Below are positions 38,823 to 48,679 of a stretch of DNA of 64,000 bases, piece by piece. Each line of letters starts with the position of its first letter. Position 1 is the first letter of the stretch. The stretch is from Thiohalobacter sp. IOR34 (GTDB taxonomy: Bacteria; Pseudomonadota; Gammaproteobacteria; Thiohalobacterales; Thiohalobacteraceae), in the NCBI RefSeq assembly GCF_030406045.1, contig NZ_CP128988.1, positions 779,438-843,437 on the forward strand, in the 5' to 3' direction. A program made the position numbers and the translations under genes. The notes below the pieces were generated by a model. That model was not told the DNA's origin. It saw nothing but the letters and a program-made list of their open reading frames with translations, and made no database searches.

Positions 38823-40322
38823 TCAGGCGCTGCGCTGCAGGCCCTGCCACCAGAGCTGTTCGACGCGCTGTCGGAACCGCTCCCGGTAGGCCGGGGCCAG
38901 ACCCTCGACGCAGTAGAGGGTGACCGGCTGGCTGAGGCCGCGCAGCTGGACGGCGTGATGCCGGTGGGCCAGAACCCGTTCATGGATCTCCGGCCGCAGG
39001 TAGAGGGCCTCGGGGATCAGGATCTGCCCGGCCTCGGCCACCGAGGAGAGCCGCGAGGCGAGATTGACTGCGTCGCCGATCACCGTGTACTCCATGCGCT
39101 GGCGGGCGCCCATGTTGCCGGCCAGCATCTCGCCGCTGTTGATGCCCATGCGGAAGCGTACCGGCGGCCGGCCGGCGGCCTGGCGCTGGCGGTTCTCCCG
39201 TTCCACCAGTTGCTGGATGGTCAGGGCGCAGCAGATGGCATGGAAGGGATGATCGGGGTCGGTCTGGGGGACACCGAACAGCAGCATGGCGCAGTCGCCG
39301 ATGTATTTGTCGATCAGGCCATGGTACTGCTCGCTGGCGTGGGCGATGTGCGCGAAATAGAGGTTGAGGAGGGTGCCGACCTCTTCCGGCTCCATGCCCT
39401 CGGCCATGCCGGTGAAACCGACGATGTCGGCGAACAGCACGCTGGCCTCGACCCGTTGGCCGCCCAGCTCGCGGGACTTGTCGTTGCTCAGCAGTTCATG
39501 CGCCAGCCGCGGGGAGAGGTAGCGCGACAGGGTGGCCTCCACCTGGCGTTTCTCGGCCAGGCCTTCGGCGAAGCGCTTGAAGGAGGCCATCAGGTTGCCG
39601 AGCTCGTCCTTGCGGTGTTCCCCGAAGTGAAAGTCGAAGCTGCCCTGATCGATGGCCTGGCTGGCGTCGATCAGGTCGTAGATGGGTTGCGAGAGGCGCC
39701 GGGCGAGGAGGATGGTGATGCCGATGCCAAGCAGCAGCACCAGCAGTCCGGCGCCGGTGAGGTTGCGCAGGGCGCTGTCCATGGTCGCGTCCCAGGTGGC
39801 GCGGTCGAGGGTGATGACCGCCTGTCCGGCGACCAGCTCGCGGACCCGTACCGGGCTGCCGAAGCTGATCAGCTGCCGGACCGGCAACGCGCCGTCGGCG
39901 GCGCTCTCCCATGGCTGTCCCTGTCGCTGCGGTGGCCGGGGCGGTGTCAGGCCGGCCTGGGCGAGGACGTTGCCATCCGCGTCGAGGACGGCGGTGCCGA
40001 GGACGTTTTCGTCGGCGACAAGGCTGCCGACCAGCACCTCCAGGGCCAGCTGGTCGCCGGCCAGCAGGGGCTCGGCCGCCGAGCGGGCAAGCTGGGCCGC
40101 CAGGCTGTGGCCCAGGTCGTCGAGCTGGGTGCGCAGAACCCGATGCTGGTGCTGGACCACCAGCACCGCCAGCAGGCCGATACAGGTTACCATCAGCAGC
40201 GAGATGGCCAGCGACAGCTTGTAGGCGATGGGGAGGTGATCCGGCCAGAGCCGTAGCCGGCGGCCGCGGGCGGCGGGGGCGGGCCCTTCGGCCACGCTGC
40301 TGTCCTTTTCGCTCTCTGCCAT
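38823..40322 (-). CDS. Membrane adenylate/guanylate cyclase (class III) with HAMP domain
   Basis: A 499-residue receptor cyclase. Helix 1 at about 33-56, a periplasmic sensor segment (about 57-185), helix 2 (NLTGAGLLVLLLGIGITILLA), a HAMP domain and a class III catalytic domain (about 285-460). Catalytic motifs are VLFADIVGFTGMAEG (first metal aspartate), DKYIGDCAMLLFG (second aspartate), INSGEMLAGNMGARQRMEYTVIGDAVNLASRL. These fit an active homodimeric cyclase producing cAMP, or possibly cGMP. ATG 40322 is chosen since upstream residues have no family match. Operon with the TPR lipoprotein. Confidence 0.88.
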   Translation of the reverse strand: MAESEKDSSVAEGPAPAARGRRLRLWPDHLPIAYKLSLAISLLMVTCIGLLAVLVVQHQHRVLRTQLDDLGHSLAAQLARSAAEPLLAGDQLALEVLVGSLVADENVLGTAVLDADGNVLAQAGLTPPRPPQRQGQPWESAADGALPVRQLISFGSPVRVRELVAGQAVITLDRATWDATMDSALRNLTGAGLLVLLLGIGITILLARRLSQPIYDLIDASQAIDQGSFDFHFGEHRKDELGNLMASFKRFAEGLAEKRQVEATLSRYLSPRLAHELLSNDKSRELGGQRVEASVLFADIVGFTGMAEGMEPEEVGTLLNLYFAHIAHASEQYHGLIDKYIGDCAMLLFGVPQTDPDHPFHAICCALTIQQLVERENRQRQAAGRPPVRFRMGINSGEMLAGNMGARQRMEYTVIGDAVNLASRLSSVAEAGQILIPEALYLRPEIHERVLAHRHHAVQLRGLSQPVTLYCVEGLAPAYRERFRQRVEQLWWQGLQRSA

Positions 40323-40534
40323 GCTGGGTATGGATTCCCTGAAAATTCCGCTAGTTGGGATTCCGCATTGGAAAGGGTCCCTGGGCGTGCCTGCCGGAAG
40401 CGGCCGGACGGGCAGGGCTATGATGGCCGTCTGCAGGCCGCATCGCAAGCAGCGCCGGCGAGGGGTGCCTGCGGCGCGGCGGGGGAGCGTGTAAAATGCG
40501 CCGCCTTACATTGCTGATGAACGAGGAATTCGCC

Positions 40535-41779
40535 ATGTCCCTGATTCGCCCCTTTGCCGGTCTGCGCCCCGTGGCGGGACGCGCGGCCGACGTCTGTGCG
40601 CCGCCCTATGATGTCCTCAACAGCGAGGAGGCGCGGCAGCGGGCGAAGGACAAGCCCTGGAGCTTCCTGCATATCTCCAAGCCCGAGATCGACCTGCCCG
40701 AAGGCACCGATCCCTACGACCCGACGGTCTATGCCAAGGCGGCGGAGAACCTGGAGCGCATGCGCCGCGAGGGCATCCTGGTACAGGACGAGCAGCCCTG
40801 TTACTACGTCTACCGGTTGCGTATGGGCGATCATGTCCAGACCGGGCTGGTGGCGGCTGCCTCGGTTGCGGACTACGACAGCAACCGGATCCGCAAGCAT
40901 GAATTCACCCGGCCGGACAAGGAGGACGACCGGGTGCGGCAGATCGATGCCCTGGACGCCCAGACCGGCCCGGTGCTGCTGGCCTACAAGTCGGACCCCG
41001 AGGTCGACAGCCTGCTGGAAGCGGTCACCGCCACGCCGCCCGAGGTCGACATCGTGGCCGACGATGGCATCGGTCATCAGCTCTGGGTGGTGCGCGACCC
41101 GGCACTGATCGAGGAGATCACAAGGCGCTTCGAGGCCATGCCGTCGCTGTATATCGCCGATGGCCATCACCGCTCGGCATCGGCCTCCCGGGTTGCCAAG
41201 GCGCGGGCCGCGGCCAATCCCGCCCATAGCGGCGAGGAGCCCTACAACTATTTCCTGTCGGTGATCTTCCCGCATGAACAGATGAAGATCTTCGACTACA
41301 ACCGGGTGGTCACCGACCTCGGTGGCCGCAGCCCGAAGGAATTCCTGGAGGCGATCAAGACCGCCTTCGACGTGACTCCCAGCGACGAGCCGGTGCGGCC
41401 GCGTGGGCCGGGCGAGTTCGGCCTCTACCTGGACGGCCGCTGGTACCGGCTCAACATCCATCCCGAGCTGATCCCCGAGGACGATCCGGTGAAACGCCTG
41501 GACGTGAGCCTGTTGGCCGACCATCTGCTGGAGCCGATCCTTGGCATCAGCGATCCGCGTACCGACAAGCGCATCGATTTCGTCGGCGGTATCCGTGGCC
41601 TGAAGGGGCTGGAGCAGCGTGTCGACAGCGGTGAGATGGCAGCGGCCTTCTCCCTCTACCCGACGCCGATGTCGGCGCTGATGGCGGTCGCCGACGCCGG
41701 TGAGGTGATGCCGCCGAAGTCGACCTGGTTCGAGCCCAAGCTGGCCGATGGCCTGGTGTCCCATCTGCTGAGCGAGTGA
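40535..41779 (+). CDS. DUF1015 family protein
   Basis: A 414-residue soluble protein. MSLIRPFAGLRPVAGRAADVCAPPYDVLNSEEARQRAKDKPWSFLHISKPEIDLP at the N-terminus and IADGHHRSASASRVAKAR in the middle are characteristic of DUF1015. The family is widespread and often annotated only as conserved; the GHHR motif suggests a catalytic or metal site. A TAAAAT -10-like word lies at 40492-40497. Divergent from the cyclase gene and probably monocistronic. Not otherwise identified. Confidence 0.82.
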   Translation: MSLIRPFAGLRPVAGRAADVCAPPYDVLNSEEARQRAKDKPWSFLHISKPEIDLPEGTDPYDPTVYAKAAENLERMRREGILVQDEQPCYYVYRLRMGDHVQTGLVAAASVADYDSNRIRKHEFTRPDKEDDRVRQIDALDAQTGPVLLAYKSDPEVDSLLEAVTATPPEVDIVADDGIGHQLWVVRDPALIEEITRRFEAMPSLYIADGHHRSASASRVAKARAAANPAHSGEEPYNYFLSVIFPHEQMKIFDYNRVVTDLGGRSPKEFLEAIKTAFDVTPSDEPVRPRGPGEFGLYLDGRWYRLNIHPELIPEDDPVKRLDVSLLADHLLEPILGISDPRTDKRIDFVGGIRGLKGLEQRVDSGEMAAAFSLYPTPMSALMAVADAGEVMPPKSTWFEPKLADGLVSHLLSE

Positions 41780-41820
41780 TCCGCAGGCCGAAACGGTCCG
41801 CTCACGGTCTGGCGGCCGCC

Positions 41821-42150
41821 TAGCCCGCGTATTGCACCAAGGATTCGATGCTCAGCCGCAAGGCTGGCCCGAAGGGCGGAGGGCAGCGCCCGCTGGGGAT
41901 CGCGGCCTGGAGGCCGCTCCTACCACATTGTGCCGCCATGCCCCGTAGGAGCGGCCTCCAGGCCGCGATTGGTGTAGAGCCAACCAGGCCCTAGCCCGCA
42001 TATTGCACGAAGGCGGCCTTGAATGCGTAATTTATCCGGTATTTATCAAGGCAGTGATTCCCTCTGCGAGCAATTGTGCCCTGTTACGGTTTGTGCCTAT
42101 TCGAGTTCAGGCCGAATCAGGCAAGGCAGGTTGGGCGATCGCCGGATCGC
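41821..42150. repeat. Two element ends flanking a REP pair
   Basis: TAGCCCGCGTATTGCACCAAGG at 41821 continues as a right-end type (GATTCGATGCTCAG). A REP pair at 41899-41969 follows, and TAGCCCGCATATTGCACGAA at 41992 starts a left-end type that runs to GGTTTGTGCCTATTCGAG and GGCAGGTTGGGCGATCG near 42140. Neither has a matching opposite end. The stretch 41780-42220 holds no gene. It is the mirror order of the remnants at 21253-21530. Confidence 0.7.
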
Positions 42151-42220
42151 GAAGGATTGAAGCAGGCAGGCTGCAGCGGGGCAGGGCAATGACGACAGGC
42201 AGCTCCCTGTCTGGCACCCC

Positions 42221-44308
42221 TCAGATCGACTCCTCCGCGAAGTCGTAATTCAGCGCCTCCTGCGGTTCCTGCAGGAAGTAGCCCTGGATGAACTGGATGC
42301 CGTACTGGAAGAGGGCGGTGAGGCTGCTGGCGTCCTCGACGAACTCGGCGATGCACTGCTTGTTCATGGAATGGGCCATGTCGGCGATGGACTTGACCAC
42401 CGCCTGGTTGTCCTCGCTGGACATCAGGTTGTGGATGAAGGCGCCATCGATCTTCAGGTAGTCGACCGGCAGGTGCTTGAACAGCTGGAAGGAGTTGGGA
42501 CTGCTGCCGAAGTGTTCCAGCGAGGTCTTGCAGTGCAGGGCGCTGACCGCCTTGAAGAAGCGCTTCAGGTTCTTCAGGTGTTCCCCGGCGTCCTTCTCGG
42601 CCACCTCGAATACCAGGGCGTCGCCCTGCAGACGCACCGCCTTGAGCCGCTCGTTGATCCACAGGGCGATATCTTCCTCGGCCAGCGTGGGGGCCGAGAC
42701 CTTGACGAAGAACACGGTATCGTGGCCCGCGCGGCGGTGTTCTGCCAGGGTTTCGATGGCATGCCCGATCACCCAGCGGTCGATGTCCGCCATCAGCCCG
42801 TTCTTTTCCGCCACCGGCAGGAACTGGCCCGGCAGCACATTGTGTCCCTCCGCGTCGCGCATCCGCAGGAGCACCTCGTAGCGTTCCTGCGGGTCGCCCT
42901 GGAGGCTGACGATGGGCTGGTAGAAGAGCTGGAAGCGGTCCTCCGCCAGGGCCTGCTCGATCAGTTTCAACCACTGGTCCTCGCGCTCGCGGCCCAGTTG
43001 TTCGTCGGTGATCGGATTGTGCAGGTGGACGCGGTTGCCGCCCGCTGAGCGGGCCACTTCGCAGGCCAGATCGGCACGGGAGAGGATCTCGCTGGCATCC
43101 GGCGTGCTGTCGCTCACCAGGCTGATGCCGATGCTGCTGGTGACGGTGAGGGAGCGGCCCTCGACGTCGACGATGTGTTCCTCGATGGCATAGCGGATCG
43201 CCTCTGCCAGTGCCTGGGCCGCATCCAGGTCCGAGCTGCGGCAGAGTATGGTGAAGGAATTGTCGCCAAAGCGGGCGCAGATGCCGTTGTCGGCGACCTT
43301 TTCGCGGATGAGATCGGCGACGTCCTTGACCACCAGGTCGCTGGCCGCCAGTCCCACCGACTCCTTGACCGATTTGAAGTTGTCGATCAGTACATAGAGG
43401 ATGAAGCTCTGTCCCGATCCGCTGACGGCGTCGGCGGCGGCCAGCTCCAGTTCCTCGAGGAAATACTGACGATTGAACAGGCCGGTGACGATGTCCTGCT
43501 TGCTGAGGTACTTGAGCTTCTCCTGCAGGTCCGGATCGGCGCTGGTCTGGTCGCGGATCACGATCTGGGTGCAGGGTTCGCCCTCGATCGAGGCCGGGGT
43601 GAACTCCATCAGCGCCTTGAAATTGCCAGTGGCGCTCAGGCACTGGACCTCCAGTTCCTTGTCTCCACCCTCGCTGTGGCCATAGTTGCGCAGGAATTCC
43701 TTGAAGGCGGCATGGTCCTCGGGGGCCACCAGGTCCATGATCGGCATGCCCTCGATTTCGTCCAGGTCGTCGAAGCCGAAGCGTTCCAGATAGGACTGGT
43801 TGGCATAGATGTGCATGCCGTCGTGCACGTAGGCGATGGCGTCCCGCGAGCTGTCGAGCAGGGCCCGGCAGCGGCGCTCGCTTTCCTGGTGGGCGGCGAG
43901 GTACTGTTGCACTTCATGCTGCAGATGCAGGTTCTGCTGCTCGCGGGCGACCACCAGCTGCAGGTGTTCCGGACGGTCGTAGGACACCAGGTCGGAGGCA
44001 CCGGCACGCAGCGCCTCGATCACCCGGGGCTCGTCCGCCGTTTCGCCGATCAGGATCACCGGGGTGCCCAGCTGGCGGTCGGTCAGCGATTCCAGGACGG
44101 TCGCCAAGGGCAGGGCATCCAGCCCCTCGGCGCAGAGGATCAGTTCCGGGATCTGCCGTTCCAGCGCGGCATCCAGGGCCTCGCTGCTGTCGGCATACTG
44201 GAAGCGCACCACATAGCCGGCGTTGCGCAGCAGGTTGGCGATGGCCTCCGCGTCGTTCCGGGACTCCTCGATGATGATCAGGTGGAGCAGCTTGTCGTCC
44301 TTAGCCAC
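42221..44308 (-). CDS. fimX: FimX-like c-di-GMP receptor (REC-PAS-degenerate GGDEF-degenerate EAL)
   Basis: A 695-residue protein with FimX architecture: a receiver-like domain (about 8-125) whose phosphoacceptor position is not aspartate (ELILCAEG), PAS (about 145-255), a GGDEF domain reading FGDNSF at 347-352, and an EAL domain in which EAL is EVL at 478-480 and the DDFGTG loop is EHFGSS at 599-603. Both enzymatic sites are therefore lost, while VDYLKIDGAFI remains. In Pseudomonas and Xanthomonas FimX binds c-di-GMP through its EVL domain and controls type IV pilus assembly with PilZ and PilB. A FimW-like gene lies close by on the same strand, which supports the assignment. Confidence 0.85.
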   Translation of the reverse strand: MAKDDKLLHLIIIEESRNDAEAIANLLRNAGYVVRFQYADSSEALDAALERQIPELILCAEGLDALPLATVLESLTDRQLGTPVILIGETADEPRVIEALRAGASDLVSYDRPEHLQLVVAREQQNLHLQHEVQQYLAAHQESERRCRALLDSSRDAIAYVHDGMHIYANQSYLERFGFDDLDEIEGMPIMDLVAPEDHAAFKEFLRNYGHSEGGDKELEVQCLSATGNFKALMEFTPASIEGEPCTQIVIRDQTSADPDLQEKLKYLSKQDIVTGLFNRQYFLEELELAAADAVSGSGQSFILYVLIDNFKSVKESVGLAASDLVVKDVADLIREKVADNGICARFGDNSFTILCRSSDLDAAQALAEAIRYAIEEHIVDVEGRSLTVTSSIGISLVSDSTPDASEILSRADLACEVARSAGGNRVHLHNPITDEQLGREREDQWLKLIEQALAEDRFQLFYQPIVSLQGDPQERYEVLLRMRDAEGHNVLPGQFLPVAEKNGLMADIDRWVIGHAIETLAEHRRAGHDTVFFVKVSAPTLAEEDIALWINERLKAVRLQGDALVFEVAEKDAGEHLKNLKRFFKAVSALHCKTSLEHFGSSPNSFQLFKHLPVDYLKIDGAFIHNLMSSEDNQAVVKSIADMAHSMNKQCIAEFVEDASSLTALFQYGIQFIQGYFLQEPQEALNYDFAEESI

Positions 44309-44586
44309 AGATGCCTCCGCGCTCTATCCCGCTGTCTGTTTTCCTTGCCTGCCAGGCGTGGGTCTGGTCACTCTCGTTGCATCGGCCGGCATCCTTGAAT
44401 ATTGAGGGAGCGCGGCCAGCGCGCCGCACCTTTTTACCGGAAGCGGGGCCGGTTTTCCACGTCGGTGTTTCTTGCTAGCATGGAACCGAAAGGGGCCGCC
44501 GGAACCATCTGCCGTCGATGAGCAGTTGCCGGTGGGGCAAGAGAAGAGCACCAACAATGCCTGTCAGCCGGCTGGGGAGAACGCCT

Positions 44587-45108
44587 ATGCAAGACGTGAT
44601 AGTCAGAGCGGAGACGCCGGGAGACGTCAAGGCCATCGATGTGGTCAATCTCAGTGCCTTCGAGGGGGAGGCCGAGGCGCGCCTGGTGGACGCGGTGCGC
44701 AACTCGCCGGATTTCATCCGTGACCTGTCGCTGGTGGCCGAAATCAACGGCCGCATCGTCGGTCACCTGCTGCTGTCCAAGGTCATCCTGGAGAACGAGA
44801 ACGGTTCGCAGGAGATCCTGGCCCTCGGACCCATGTCGGTGGTGCCTTCCCAGTCGCACCGCGGCATCGGTTCGGCGCTGATCCAGGCAGCCATCGGCCG
44901 GGCCCGTGACATGCGTTACAGCGCCATCGTCGTCGCCGGGCAGCCCGAATACTACCAGCGCTTCGATTTCAAGCCGGCCAGCGACTGGGGCATCGTCTCC
45001 AACCTGCCGCTTCCCGAGGATGCCCTGACCGCCATGGAGCTGAAGCCGGGCGCGCTCAGCGGCGGTGGCCGGGTGATCTATCCGGCGCCCTTCGCCGAGA
45101 TTTTCTGA
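44587..45108 (+). CDS. GNAT-family N-acetyltransferase (YhbS-like)
   Basis: A 173-residue acetyltransferase. MQDVIVRAETPGDVKAIDVVNLSAF opens the fold, VGHLLLSKVIL and LGPMSVVPSQSHRGIGSALIQAAIGRARD form the acetyl-CoA binding strand and the Q/R-x-x-G-x-G/A loop, and VVAGQPEYYQRFDFKPASDWGI is the YhbS-type C-terminal strand. The substrate is unknown. It lies on the opposite strand between fimX-like and fimW-like genes. ATG 44587 is preferred over the upstream ATG 44518. Confidence 0.85.
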   Translation: MQDVIVRAETPGDVKAIDVVNLSAFEGEAEARLVDAVRNSPDFIRDLSLVAEINGRIVGHLLLSKVILENENGSQEILALGPMSVVPSQSHRGIGSALIQAAIGRARDMRYSAIVVAGQPEYYQRFDFKPASDWGIVSNLPLPEDALTAMELKPGALSGGGRVIYPAPFAEIF

Positions 45109-45126
45109 CGGCGGGGCGGACGCCGC

Positions 45127-46917
45127 TCAGATCTCGTTCCACAGCGATTCGAAATCCTCCGGCGTGAGGTTGCGGCCGCCGCTCTCGCCCGCCGGTCGGT
45201 TGTCCAGCGGCCGGAACTGGAACTGGGCGAAACAGCCGGTATTCTCCACCAGTTTGGTCAGTTCCACCCGCGCCTCCTTGCCATGACAGTTGACCACCAG
45301 CCGGTCGCCCACGTGATAGGGCAGGGCGGGGGTGAGCAGGCTGGCTGGCTGGCCGATGGCCGATACCTCGGGCAGGATCAGGCTGCGCATGTATTCACTG
45401 CCGCCGTCCGGACGATCGAGGCGGGTGCCAACGGCGACGGCACCGGGCGAGATCATCTGCACGCCGAGTTCCAGACCGTGCGCGTCGCTGCACTTCATCC
45501 AGCGGATCACCCCCAGCGCCAGGTGAAACACGTCCGGGTCACTGCTCTCGCGGACGCCCAGCAGTTCGCCGACCTCGGCCGGAGACTGCTCGTGGCGGGT
45601 CCACAGCAGCCGGTAACCGCCGGCGCTGACATCGACCATCTTCCATTCCTCGGTGGTATAGGCCGGCTGCGCAGGGGACGTTTCCTCGGCCGGCGCCGAG
45701 AGCGGTGTTTTGTTCGCCATCTCGTCGGGCAGATCGACCATGCGCACCGTGTCCTGGTCGGGGTGCCACTGGCGGACATAGCTCGGATCCCAGACATCCG
45801 GGACCGTCTCCTGTCGTTCCCGTGGGTCGCTGGCCTCGAAATGGGCAGGGGTCTCGAAGCGGGGGCTGTTGCCCTGGGGCGAGAAGACCTGTTCGCCGCT
45901 GACGAAGAAATGGGTGGCGCTCAGGCCTATGGCGACCGCGGCCGTGGCGTGTTTCTCGGCGCGGGAGAACTTGCGCCTGGGCATCACGCCCCAGGCCAGC
46001 ATCAGCCGCCGCAGGGTGCCTTCGGCCGGGGTGCCCCGGCGTCCCTCCTTGCGCCGCCGGCTCAGCTCGTTGCGCACCGTTTCGGCCAGCTGGGCCGTGT
46101 CGAGCAGGCGGCAGTCCGCCTGGCTGCAGCGGCTGTGGCGCAGCGCCAGGTAACTGGGCGGATCGTCCGAGGCCAGGTGGGTCAGGAACAGGACGTTGGT
46201 CTGCTCCGGATCGCCGAGCCGGGTGAGGCGGACCTGACCGGCCCAGTCCTCGAGAACCTCGAAGACCTGGTTCACCTCGCCTTGCCGCAGGCGGTAGGGG
46301 CAGGCCAGGGCCAGCAGCAGGATCTGCTTGTAGGCGTCTTCGATGCGGGCCGCGGTCTGCAGATGGGCGGCGTCCTTGACCGGGCTGTCGAGCAGCTTGT
46401 GCTGTTCGGCCAGGGCGTAGAGCTGGTGGATCTCGCGCCACACGCCTTGCGGGTAGGGGGCATAGATCTGGTAGGCCTTGAGCAGAACCTGGCCGAGGCT
46501 GCTCAGGGCACGATGCACGGCGCTGGTCAGCAGACGGCGGTCGCGCAGCAGGCGGCCCTTGTCGGCTTCCCCGGCGACGACGATGCGGTAGCCGATCGCC
46601 AGCTGGTTGAGCATGGCCTGCGACAGGTCGGCGACCTTGCGGGCCTTTTCCGGCAACGGGAAATGCTGGCCGATGTAGTGTTTCTGCATCGCCCCGGTGA
46701 CCTCGGCGACGGGCGTGCGCAGCAGTTCCAGCACCTTGAAGCGCTGCTGGAGGTTGATGTCCAGGGAATTGATCTCGACCAGGGCGTTGAACAACTGGCG
46801 CGAGGTCTCACCGAGATTGAGCAGCGGCAGGTTGGCGATCCATTGCTCTACCCGGGCCGGTCGGGTATCGAAGCTGCCCATGACGGGCGTACGGCGCGTG
46901 GGGAAGCGCTGATCCAT
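45127..46917 (-). CDS. fimW: FimW-like cyclic-di-GMP receptor
   Basis: A 596-residue cytosolic protein, largely helical over residues 1-300 (VEQWIANLPLLNLGETSRQLFNALVEINSLDINLQQRFKVLELLR...), with a mixed C-terminal half (about 410-590; MVDVSAGGYRLLW..., GALVIRW-like LALGVIRWMKCSD). No standard PilZ signature is obvious apart from DVSAGG. The size, domain layout and neighbourhood (FimX-like gene, parC) correspond to Pseudomonas PA4958 FimW, a c-di-GMP receptor that promotes pilus assembly and surface attachment. The assignment rests mainly on context and general resemblance, so it is moderate. Confidence 0.65.
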   Translation of the reverse strand: MDQRFPTRRTPVMGSFDTRPARVEQWIANLPLLNLGETSRQLFNALVEINSLDINLQQRFKVLELLRTPVAEVTGAMQKHYIGQHFPLPEKARKVADLSQAMLNQLAIGYRIVVAGEADKGRLLRDRRLLTSAVHRALSSLGQVLLKAYQIYAPYPQGVWREIHQLYALAEQHKLLDSPVKDAAHLQTAARIEDAYKQILLLALACPYRLRQGEVNQVFEVLEDWAGQVRLTRLGDPEQTNVLFLTHLASDDPPSYLALRHSRCSQADCRLLDTAQLAETVRNELSRRRKEGRRGTPAEGTLRRLMLAWGVMPRRKFSRAEKHATAAVAIGLSATHFFVSGEQVFSPQGNSPRFETPAHFEASDPRERQETVPDVWDPSYVRQWHPDQDTVRMVDLPDEMANKTPLSAPAEETSPAQPAYTTEEWKMVDVSAGGYRLLWTRHEQSPAEVGELLGVRESSDPDVFHLALGVIRWMKCSDAHGLELGVQMISPGAVAVGTRLDRPDGGSEYMRSLILPEVSAIGQPASLLTPALPYHVGDRLVVNCHGKEARVELTKLVENTGCFAQFQFRPLDNRPAGESGGRNLTPEDFESLWNEI

Positions 46918-47034
46918 GTTTTCCGCTCGCTTGGCCTACTTTATTGATTGTTGTTCGGCAGCCTGGCCATATTCTGAAGCTGACCGGCCAGCGGCATGGT
47001 AAGAGACCGGTGACCATCAGTGCAAACCGGGATG

Positions 47035-48054
47035 TCATGCCAGCGGTGACTTGGCAGGGTGGCCCGGATGCTCGCGGACCAGCCGGGGCAGCAGGTAGCC
47101 GGGCAGCCTGGCGCGCAGCGCCTCGTGGAGCTGGCGGGCCGCGTTGTCCGCCACCGCGAAATGGGCGGCGCCCTGCACCGGATCGAGCTGGTGCAGGTAG
47201 TAGGGCAGCACGCCGGCCGCGAACAGCGCTTCGGCCAGCGCCGTCTGCGCCTCCAGGTTGTCGTTGACGCCACGCAACAGTACTGCCTGGTTGAGCAGTG
47301 TCACGCCGGCGTCGCGCAGCGCGGCCAGGGCCGCGCCCACCGTCGCGTCCAGTTCATTGGCATGGTTGCAGTGCACCACCAGTACCGTCTGCAGCGGGAT
47401 CCTCGCCAGCCAGTCGAGCAGCGCCGCATCGACCCGTTCAGGCAGCACCACCGGCAGCCGGCTGTGGATGCGCAGGCGGCGCATCTGCGGCAGGGTGGCC
47501 AGCGCCTCGGCCAGCTCCGCGAGGCGCCGGTCGCTCAGCGACAGGGGGTCGCCGCCGCTCAGGATCAGCTCGTGGATCGAGGCGTCGGCTCGCAGGTAGT
47601 CGAGGATGGGGCGCCACTGGCCAGCCGCCGGGTTGGCCTGGGCGTAGGGGAAATGGCGGCGGAAGCAGTAGCGGCAGTGCACCGCGCAGGCGCCGGTGGC
47701 GGTGAGCAGCACGCGGCCATGGTACTTGTGCAGCAGCCCCGGCAGCGGCATGGCCTCCAGTTCCTGCAAGGGATCGGTGCAATAGCCGGGGGTGGCTGCG
47801 GCCTCCTCGGCCACCGGCAGCACCTGCAGCAGCAGCGGGTCGCGGCGGTCGCCCGGGCGCATGCGGGCGACGAAGCCACGCGGCACGCGCAGCGGGAACA
47901 GCCCGTGGCCGATGGCGGCGCCCGGTTCCGGCGGCAGGCCGAGCTGGCGGAGCAGCTCGGCCGGATCGCTGATCGCCTCGGCCAGGGCGCGCTGCCAGGC
48001 TGGCGCATGGCCCGGACCGGCCGATCGCGGTATGATACGCGCCGGTTTGTTCAC
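47035..48054 (-). CDS. epmB: EF-P beta-lysylation radical SAM enzyme EpmB
   Basis: A 339-residue lysine 2,3-aminomutase-type enzyme producing beta-lysine for modification of EF-P. The radical SAM motif is [29 protein letters not shown] and [14 protein letters not shown] and [15 protein letters not shown] belong to the KamA fold. GTG 48054 ([10 protein letters not shown]) is used; ATG 48081 is an alternative that would run into the efp promoter. Divergent from efp, and epmA follows efp, so all three EF-P lysylation genes are clustered. Confidence 0.92.
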   Translation of the reverse strand: MNKPARIIPRSAGPGHAPAWQRALAEAISDPAELLRQLGLPPEPGAAIGHGLFPLRVPRGFVARMRPGDRRDPLLLQVLPVAEEAAATPGYCTDPLQELEAMPLPGLLHKYHGRVLLTATGACAVHCRYCFRRHFPYAQANPAAGQWRPILDYLRADASIHELILSGGDPLSLSDRRLAELAEALATLPQMRRLRIHSRLPVVLPERVDAALLDWLARIPLQTVLVVHCNHANELDATVGAALAALRDAGVTLLNQAVLLRGVNDNLEAQTALAEALFAAGVLPYYLHQLDPVQGAAHFAVADNAARQLHEALRARLPGYLLPRLVREHPGHPAKSPLA

Positions 48055-48098
48055 ATCACCCCCGCATTTCGACTGGATCAATTCTTGGAAGGATTTCG

Positions 48099-48668
48099 AT
48101 GGCGAGCTACAGCACCAATGAATTCCGGCGCGGCCTCAAAGTCATGCTCGACGGCGACCCCTGTGCCATCATTGAAAACGAGTTTGTGAAGCCCGGCAAG
48201 GGGCAGGCCTTCAACCGGGTACGCCTGCGCAACCTGAAGACCGGCCGCGTCTGGGAGCGGACCTTCAAATCCGGCGAGACCATCGAGGCGGCGGATGTGA
48301 TGGACGTCGACATGCAGTACCTGTACAGCGACGGCGACGCCTGGCACTTCATGCACCCCGAGACCTTCGAGCAGGTGGCCGCCGACGAGGCGGCGGTGGC
48401 CGACGCCAAGCAGTGGTTGAAGGAGCAGGACACGGTCACCGTGACCCTCTGGAACGGCGTGCCGATCAGTGTCACGCCGCCCAACCACGTGGTGCTCAAG
48501 GTCACGGACACCGATCCCGGGGTGCGCGGCGACACCGCCACCGGCGCCACCAAGCCGGCCACCCTGGAGACCGGTGCCGTGGTGCAGGTGCCGCTGTTCG
48601 TCGATGTCGGCGACCTGATCAAGGTCGATACCCGCAGCGGCGAGTACATCTCCCGGGCCAAGGAATAG
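48099..48668 (+). CDS. efp: Translation elongation factor P
   Basis: A 189-residue factor that relieves ribosome stalling at polyproline. The modified lysine lies in the loop [13 protein letters not shown] (about residue 34), consistent with lysylation by EpmA/EpmB. Three beta domains are complete. A -10-like TATGAT at 48031-48036 may serve the gene. GAAGGATTTCG precedes ATG. Confidence 0.97.
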   Translation: MASYSTNEFRRGLKVMLDGDPCAIIENEFVKPGKGQAFNRVRLRNLKTGRVWERTFKSGETIEAADVMDVDMQYLYSDGDAWHFMHPETFEQVAADEAAVADAKQWLKEQDTVTVTLWNGVPISVTPPNHVVLKVTDTDPGVRGDTATGATKPATLETGAVVQVPLFVDVGDLIKVDTRSGEYISRAKE

Positions 48669-48679
48669 CCCCCTCTCAC

